A DNA stretch of 64,000 nucleotides. Origin: Cannabis sativa (Eukaryota; Streptophyta; Magnoliopsida; Rosales; Cannabaceae). Every line of letters begins with the position of its first letter. The first letter of the stretch is position 1. Position numbers and translations under genes: made by a program. Under the pieces are notes generated by a model. That model made no database searches, was not told where the DNA came from, and was given only the letters and a program-made list of their open reading frames with translations. Shown piece by piece: positions 58,068 through 64,000 of this stretch. The DNA lies in contig NC_083602.1 of assembly GCF_029168945.1 (NCBI RefSeq), forward strand, positions 79,442,600 to 79,506,599, in the 5' to 3' direction.

Positions 58068-58840
58068 TGTGCTATAGTGAGATTTCTGTCACCTAGAAAC
58101 TCGAGACCAGACCCCTACTTAAAGGACACGTATAATCAGATTTTCCACAGAAAGCTAAGATGTCCCTGAGGGACTCCACGAAGTTTTAAACCTCGCTTAA
58201 GATATAACCAGCGAGAGGTAGCAAGCATGACTGAAGTCTAATCGCATCCGAGACAAGAGAGTAGATCGCGTATATCGAATATATGCGAGCATCCTCCCCT
58301 TGTCCTTGTATAAACCAGGAGAACGATTCTCTGTAAATACGAGTTGGTCTTAAGAACCCTGTAGCCCTTATAATGCAATATAGACTCGCATGTCTAGGTT
58401 CTATCAGCTCGACATACGATGTCTACAAGAAGCGACAACCTAAGGACGCAGACATCTTAAATGTAATGATAACCCTGCGAGCTTAACATTGGAACATGAA
58501 CAGTCAACTCGCAGATGCGGAAGATGCATACGTTGATGAACTTAGTAACTGTCATTCATTTATTAATGTTAACGTTGCTTAGTTTAAATTATTGTAATTC
58601 AATGTGTAATAACAGATTAACAATGAATGCAATCCTTGTATAACTGATTGGACACCTGCTTTGTATATAAAGGGGTGATCCACCGTGAAATACCACCTAC
58701 GAATCTCTTGCTATAGTGGACACCTGATTGGACACTTGCTGGTAAAGTCTGTATACGTACAGATGTCTGCACAGGGACTTGGGGAAAATATTATCCCAAT
58801 TTTTGTCCTCATGACGTGGAATGCATACGTGGATAGAACT
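58068..58840 (+). mobile_element. Probable 3' LTR of element D, interrupted by G
   Basis: A purine-rich GAAACTAGGGGCA precedes TGTGCTATAGTG at 58068, a plausible polypurine tract and LTR start. A TATATAAAG box lies at 58664-58672. The sequence runs into solo LTR G at 58841 and may continue at 61580. No 5' LTR of D remains for comparison, so the edges are unproved. Confidence 0.45.
58836..58840. repeat. Left target-site duplication of solo LTR G (GAACT)
   Basis: GAACT recurs at 61575-61579 after the CA terminus of G. Confidence 0.88.
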
Positions 58841-60322
58841 TGTAGTATCCCGATAAGCGTAATAGTAAATAATTAGGGTTTATACTTTTATTATGAGTTA
58901 ATCGAGTAATAAGTGGGATTATGATCCTACTAATTTATTTCAACATAAAATTTAAATTTTGCTATAAGTGAGTAAATAATCGTAATTTGTTAATTACGGA
59001 GATTTATATAGCATGTGTGAATGTAATATGAGCTATATGTGGAATAAAAATATTTTCAAGTTTGGCGACCCTAGAGACCCGATTGGAGGCCGAAAATGTC
59101 ACAATAATTTTAGTTAGAAATATTGATAGGATTATTGGGATAAGTTGATTTTAGAAATACCAGAGTATTTTGGGGTACTCAGAGTTGGCCAATTACACTA
59201 AAAATAGAAGTTTCTTAGTGGCTAAAATATAGTAAGATAACTATTAATGATAAAGTTTTTATTAATATTATATTATTATATTATTATATTATTATTACAA
59301 TTTTAACTTTCACGCTCATGTTTATATATATATTATAACGAAAGAATGAACAAAACCCTCGTTCTCCCTCCTTCGATAAAACCTTCTCTCTCTATATTCA
59401 TTTTCTTCGATTTTCAATCGAAAACGTAGCGACCTAAGCTCCAATAGTACCAAGATAGCAAATCCTTGAAGAGGGAAAGCTTAATGTATGGTTTAATTTT
59501 GTTTTAAGTTTAAAAACAATTTGTTTTAAATAGGTGTTTTGTGAATTAGAATAGTTATGAAGGTTCTAACCTTATAGAATTGTTTTCGGGTAGTCATGAG
59601 ACTAGTTCCAACATTTTCTTGTTGAATTTGAGGTGATTTTGAGTTAGAAATCGAGTTTGGAACTTTTAAATCTTAGTTCGAACGTTAATGACGTTTTTCA
59701 TTTAAGGGGTCGATTTTTATTTCTGTTACGTAAGGATGGTAATATTTATGGTATATATGCGTCCTGTGAAGTTTGGAGTGATTTGGATAAGTTTTGTTAG
59801 TGTTTTGGTGAGTGTAAAAATTGAGATTTTCATATTTCATAGTTTTTAGAGATTCCTAAGAAATCAGAAATCGTATTTTTGTCATAACTTTTGACTCGGG
59901 TGTCTGTTTTGGACATTCTATATACCATTTTGAAGCTTGCAACGAGATCTACAATATGGTGTATGTTTTAGAGCAAAAATATAAGTTTCATTTAGTGTAT
60001 TTATACCATGGAGTTTGGTAGAAAATCCTAGATTGTCTTATGTGAATATAAAGCAGTGTTTTGGGATAAACACTTATTGGTTTATCGTTGTTGTCACATA
60101 GGGTCGAGATCATCGGTGATAGTTCTCCACTTGAGTTGGCCGAAATATATGAACCTGGATTAAAGGTAAGAAAAGTATATTGTACTGTATAGTACGTTGT
60201 ATGTAATACAATTAGCATTGTTATGGATTGATTAATATTGAGATATAGTTTATATTGTTATATAATGAAAAGACTAATTGGTTGAGTAATGATAATGTGA
60301 TAATATTATGCATGTGATATAT

Positions 60323-60698
60323 GGGCTCACCTTATTAGGTGATGCGATTTTCCTGACGACGTACTAGACGTAAGTACGGGCGTCAGTGATATATGATGAC
60401 TACCGAGTGTAGGTACGGGCTCTCCTGATTAGGTTATGCAATTTTCTTGACGACGTATTGGACGTAAGTACGAGCGTCAGTGATATATGATGAGTACCGA
60501 GTGGAGGTACGGGCTCACCTGATTAGGTGATACGATTTTCCTGGCGACGTACTGGGCGTACGTATGGGCATCAGTGATATATGATGACCACTGAGTGTAG
60601 GTACGGGCTCACTTGATTAGGTGATGCGATTTTCCTGGTGACGTACTGGGCGTAAGTACGTGCGTCAGTGACATATGATAAGTACCGGGTGTCGGTAT
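60323..60698. repeat. 94-bp tandem array, 4 copies, inside solo LTR G
   Basis: Units start GGGCTCACCTGATTAGGTGA-like at 60323, 60417, 60511 and 60605. Each holds a TCACCT-loop-AGGTGA hairpin and a second GACG...CGTC pairing. Confidence 0.88.
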
Positions 60699-60895
60699 GA
60701 GCTCGTCTATTTAGACGATGCGATATATTGGTGCCAGATTGTGGCACGGGCTCAGCTAATTAGGTGATGCAATTATATGATATATGCGTGCAGGTTTTTA
60801 GCACAGGCTCACCTGATTAGGTGATGCAGTTATGTGACATATGGGTGTCAGGCTATGGCACGGGCTTGCCTAATTGGGCGATACAATACAAGATT
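60699..60895. repeat. Shorter hairpin-bearing repeat units following the 94-bp array
   Basis: About four diverged units of roughly 49-57 bp that keep the first hairpin but lose the middle of the 94-bp unit. Stems include TCGTCT/AGACGA and GTGCCA/TGGCAC. Confidence 0.75.
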
Positions 60896-61579
60896 ATCAG
60901 ATTAAAACATCGACTTGCCTAATTAGGAAACGTGATAATATGAAGATGGTTGCTTTCTGAGGTAACATATATATTATTTATATGATTAAATGAATATGAA
61001 TTCTATTATTGGTATAATGGTTTTGTATTACCAAATATCTGTATACTGATGTTTATTTGTGGCAGACGCCAGTAGTGATTTGGATTTCATCTTATGAAAA
61101 CTCTGTGATGGTTTGATTCTTATTGTGTATGAATGACAATATTCAAATAATAAACTACATGATTATTATTATTACTTTTCTTGCTGAGTCCTTGTGACTA
61201 ACGGGTGCTATGTGGTGCAGGTAAAGGCAAATAAAAGCTAGATCAACCATGAGGTGGTAGTCTTCCCCAGCAATGTACATATTGACCTCACCGGCCTACG
61301 TGCCGAGTTGCCAGGAGTTGTTTTGGACTGATTGTATCTAATGTGTATTTTGATTTTATGTTTAAATGATAGTCACATATATTTTTCTAGCAAAACTTTT
61401 TATAATAGGGATTCTCGGAACAACCTTTTTATGCCGTTATAATGTTCGTTTTTACTATTTTGTTTTAGTCAAGTTTTTAATATTATCACGATTTTTAATA
61501 ATTAATTATTCTACTAATATTAAACTAGTTTATAAAATCATAGACGTGGTGTCCCTATAGATTAGGGCGTTACAGAACT

Positions 61580-61791
61580 TGTGACACGTGGCAGTATAGC
61601 TCGCTAAAAGGAAGACCAAGTCAGCGTCCGAACCAACGAAGGCCCCAACACTCAAACGGGGATCGAGTGACAATCCAGCTCGCTCTCGAGAGCTAGCTAG
61701 CCACCCCTAGTCATCCCTATGGCCGACCAGGCCAGGAAACAGCTTCATCGCCAGCCAGCCTGGCCAGGAAAAGGAGATGGCTGACCAAGGA
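61580..61791. other. GC-richer remnant between G and H
   Basis: Unassigned; possibly the rest of the D LTR. It ends with AAGGA (61787-61791), which should be the left TSD of H. Confidence 0.35.
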
Positions 61792-64000
61792 TGTAACACC
61801 CTAACTACCATAGGCGTATTACGTGATTTTTAAACGTACTGTGCAGCTCGTTGCTAATCAACGAGGTTTATGGAAAAACGTGATTAATTAAAATTTTGCT
61901 TTTTAATTAAACTTATAAAACAATATTACAAAAGACTCGGGATCCCGATTATAAAATTATTTACAAAAAGTTTTAACTGTTTAACTGTTACATAAAATAA
62001 AGGTCGTCTAACGACCAGTTACAAAATCAGCCTTGCTGTCCCGAGGATCGTACGCTCCAGGCCTAACCGCCCCGACATGTACAATCTTCACAAGCTCGCT
62101 CACGGCCCATCAGCTTTAGCCTTGCCTTTTACCTACACATAAACGTAAACTGTGAGTCGACAGACTCAGTAAGAAAAGCATAATAATACTCATACATAAT
62201 TCTAACTGTCGTGTCCAACACGATACTGAGTCCCGCACTGCCGTGTCCAACACGGTACTGAGCCACTACTACCATGTCCAACATGGTACTGAGTTTTGAA
62301 CGTTCACAGCGACGGTACTATTGACAAGTATCCTCCTGATCGGTCGAACCGGTCATACTCCGGCTGCTGGTCATACTCCAGCCTGTACCGACGGGATAGG
62401 TCAATAGCACGAAACCACCAACCAAATGTCAGCCTGATCGGTCGAACCGGTCATACTCCGGCTGCTGGTCATACTCCAGCCTGTACCGACGTGACAGGGT
62501 TGGATGGTTCGAAGCCTATATACATAACTAATGTAATCTAACAGGCTTCCTACATGCACGCTAAACATGTAATCTACATATGCATACTGTTATACTAATC
62601 TTACCTGGATTCCGATTTCAGGTGTGCCGGTCAACCTGACTGGAACTTTAGCTAAGTGGCGGATTACTGGCTCCTAAACCATAAAAATCACAACGCTATA
62701 AGTGACAAGCTAAATCACTTCCCGGGGACTAAAACTAGGAACTAAAAGTTTCCCTATCGATAAAAAGCATGGCAATACCCCTAAAAACATAAAAACGAGG
62801 AAAAACACGGGTTCTGAAAATTCCCCAACCGGTAGACCGGTTGCCCAACCGGAATTCCGGTTCTGGGAATTACTGGACCCTCATTTGGAATTCCGGTTGC
62901 ACAACCGGAATTCCGGTTCCTCGCAAGAATTTTTCAAAAATTCCTAACTCAACCAAATCAAACCCAAATGATTCCAAACCTTCCAGACCTGCTCTAAATA
63001 CCCCAAAGAACAAATCTAAGGCAACAAACTAACCCAGAAATCGCAGAAACAAAAATCACCATTGGAGCTCAAGCTTTGAGTTCTAAACTCAAACTTGAGC
63101 AAATCCACCAAACAAGCAATCAAACCAACTTAATTCAACATAATCAAACTCAGAATAACCTCTGGAAACTCAAGCAAACTTCCTCAACATCACAGCAACA
63201 AAATATAACCTTTTCTCTCAAAAATCACATATTTTGCATAGAAAACTCATGGCTTTAAACAAGGTACTATACATGCATTAAAACCTAGATAATCCATCCA
63301 TTTAAAACCTAATTAAGCTACTGAAAACAACAATTAAACACAGCAACATACAGCTATACAAACTAACATGCAACCTACCATTTTCACCTCAAAAACATCA
63401 AGAACAAAAAGAAGAGTTGAGAACCACTTACTAGTAACTAAGGATCACAAAATCAACACAAAAAGGACTTGAATCACCAAGGAAAACTCCTCCTCCTTTC
63501 TGCTCAAAGAGGGCCGAAAAGAGAGAGGCTTGAGAGAGTTTCTTTTCAAAATTTTCTAATTTCTACACTTAGCATTTTTTTGTAAAAATTGGAGAATAAA
63601 ATAAAGGCACTTATCTCATTTACTTCAGCCAATAAAATAAACAAATAACATTTATTTTTCAAATAAACAAGTCACTAAAAGACAAAAAGTCATTGGGGCA
63701 AAAAGACCATTTTGCCCCTCCATACTAAAATCACATAAAAATCACTAAAGGGGTATTTTTGGGACATTCTAAATTCCCGGCCATTCCCGACATTCCCAAT
63801 GTCTAAAACCCGTCCCCAAACTGCTAACATACTAAGTTGTGATTTCTACTGAGCCAAACGCCGAGTTCCAAAATACCGGGCACCGGAAATGCAAAATACG
63901 AAAACTACTAAATAACATAAATATGCATTTCTGAATTCCATAAATAACAGCATAATAAATTATTTAAATAGCTATAAATAATTTCATAATTAATCATAAA
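61792..64000 (-). mobile_element. LTR H, same family as A and C, runs off the right edge
   Basis: Starts TGTAACACCCTAAC at 61792 and follows LTR A to the window end, lacking about the last 40 bp. Its hairpins lie at 62209-62223, 62241-62255 and 62272-62286, and its palindrome cluster at about 62827-62923. Whether it is a solo LTR or the 3' LTR of a longer minus-strand element cannot be seen. Confidence 0.9.

Larger units (their letters stand above)
58841..61574 (+). mobile_element. Solo LTR G, 2734 bp, chromovirus-like
   Basis: Starts TGTAGTATCCCG and ends GGGCGTTACA, the same end as LTR B. It is flanked by GAACT on both sides and has no internal coding, primer-binding site or polypurine tract. 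Intra-element LTR recombination is the usual origin. Near its 3' end it shares the CTGAGTC...GTAAAGGCAA block with LTRs A, B, C and H. Orientation is taken from those similarities. Confidence 0.85.

Noticed and set aside
58685..58876. 63-residue ORF just after the D LTR TATA box
   Set aside because: It runs across the G insertion edge, so its end is created by the insertion; no similarity seen.
1..64000. A host gene or a new defence or biosynthetic system
   Set aside because: All coding I can recognise belongs to LTR retrotransposons. The most system-like item is the Tat antisense gene, reported as a finding.

Overview
This is a stretch of plant (angiosperm, most likely eudicot) nuclear heterochromatin made almost entirely of nested LTR retrotransposons. 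I found no host gene, rRNA gene, tRNA gene or CRISPR array. The evidence is: chromodomain Ty3/gypsy elements with 2.0-2.5 kb LTRs, Tat-type Ty3/gypsy elements with two RNase H domains and an antisense ORF, Ty1/copia debris, primer-binding sites matching initiator tRNA-Met, and 5-bp target-site duplications (TSDs). The species cannot be told from what I can read.

Layout. 1-7002: Ty1/copia debris. Element F (minus; 5' LTR 2857-4781) abuts plus-strand gag debris (M), a 5'-truncated plus-strand LTR (5286-6189), a second LTR tail (6196-6427) and a leader (N). 7003-25911: element A, a minus-strand chromovirus with TSD CTTAT. Its pol is split by element B (10903-19954, minus, TSD GCAGC). 25912-34760: element E, a decayed minus-strand Tat-type element with 5' LTR, gag, protease, RT, two RNase H domains, integrase, and a plus-strand antisense ORF behind the integrase. 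34770-36900: copia integrase remnant J and LTR/leader-like sequence. 36940-43505: short-LTR copia elements K and L (minus) with a 4-kb AT-rich interior and a 39-bp minisatellite. 43506-58840: Tat-type element D (plus), whose integrase is split by element C (43846-53397, plus chromovirus, TSD GTATT). Behind the D integrase lies an intron-containing antisense ORF (56853 to 54755). 58841-61574: solo LTR G (TSD GAACT). 61792-64000: LTR H, same family as A and C, running off the window.

How the parts relate. A, C and H are one chromovirus family (LTR TGTAAAGCCCGC...GTGTTACA). B and G are relatives with different LTRs. Each autonomous element encodes a Gag-protease-RT-RNase H-integrase polyprotein for self-replication. 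In the chromoviruses a C-terminal chromodomain is expected to steer integration to heterochromatin, which fits their insertion into older elements. No element is intact by reading: every polyprotein has stops, a frameshift or altered catalytic residues, and most stops look like C-to-T decay of methylated DNA. Relative ages by nesting: D is older than C and G; A is older than B.

Best leads: the spliced antisense ORF of the Tat elements; LTR hairpins whose stems vary in a compensated way; a shared cluster of CCGG palindromes in the LTRs; and polyproteins whose stop codon lies at the polypurine tract, one base before the LTR.
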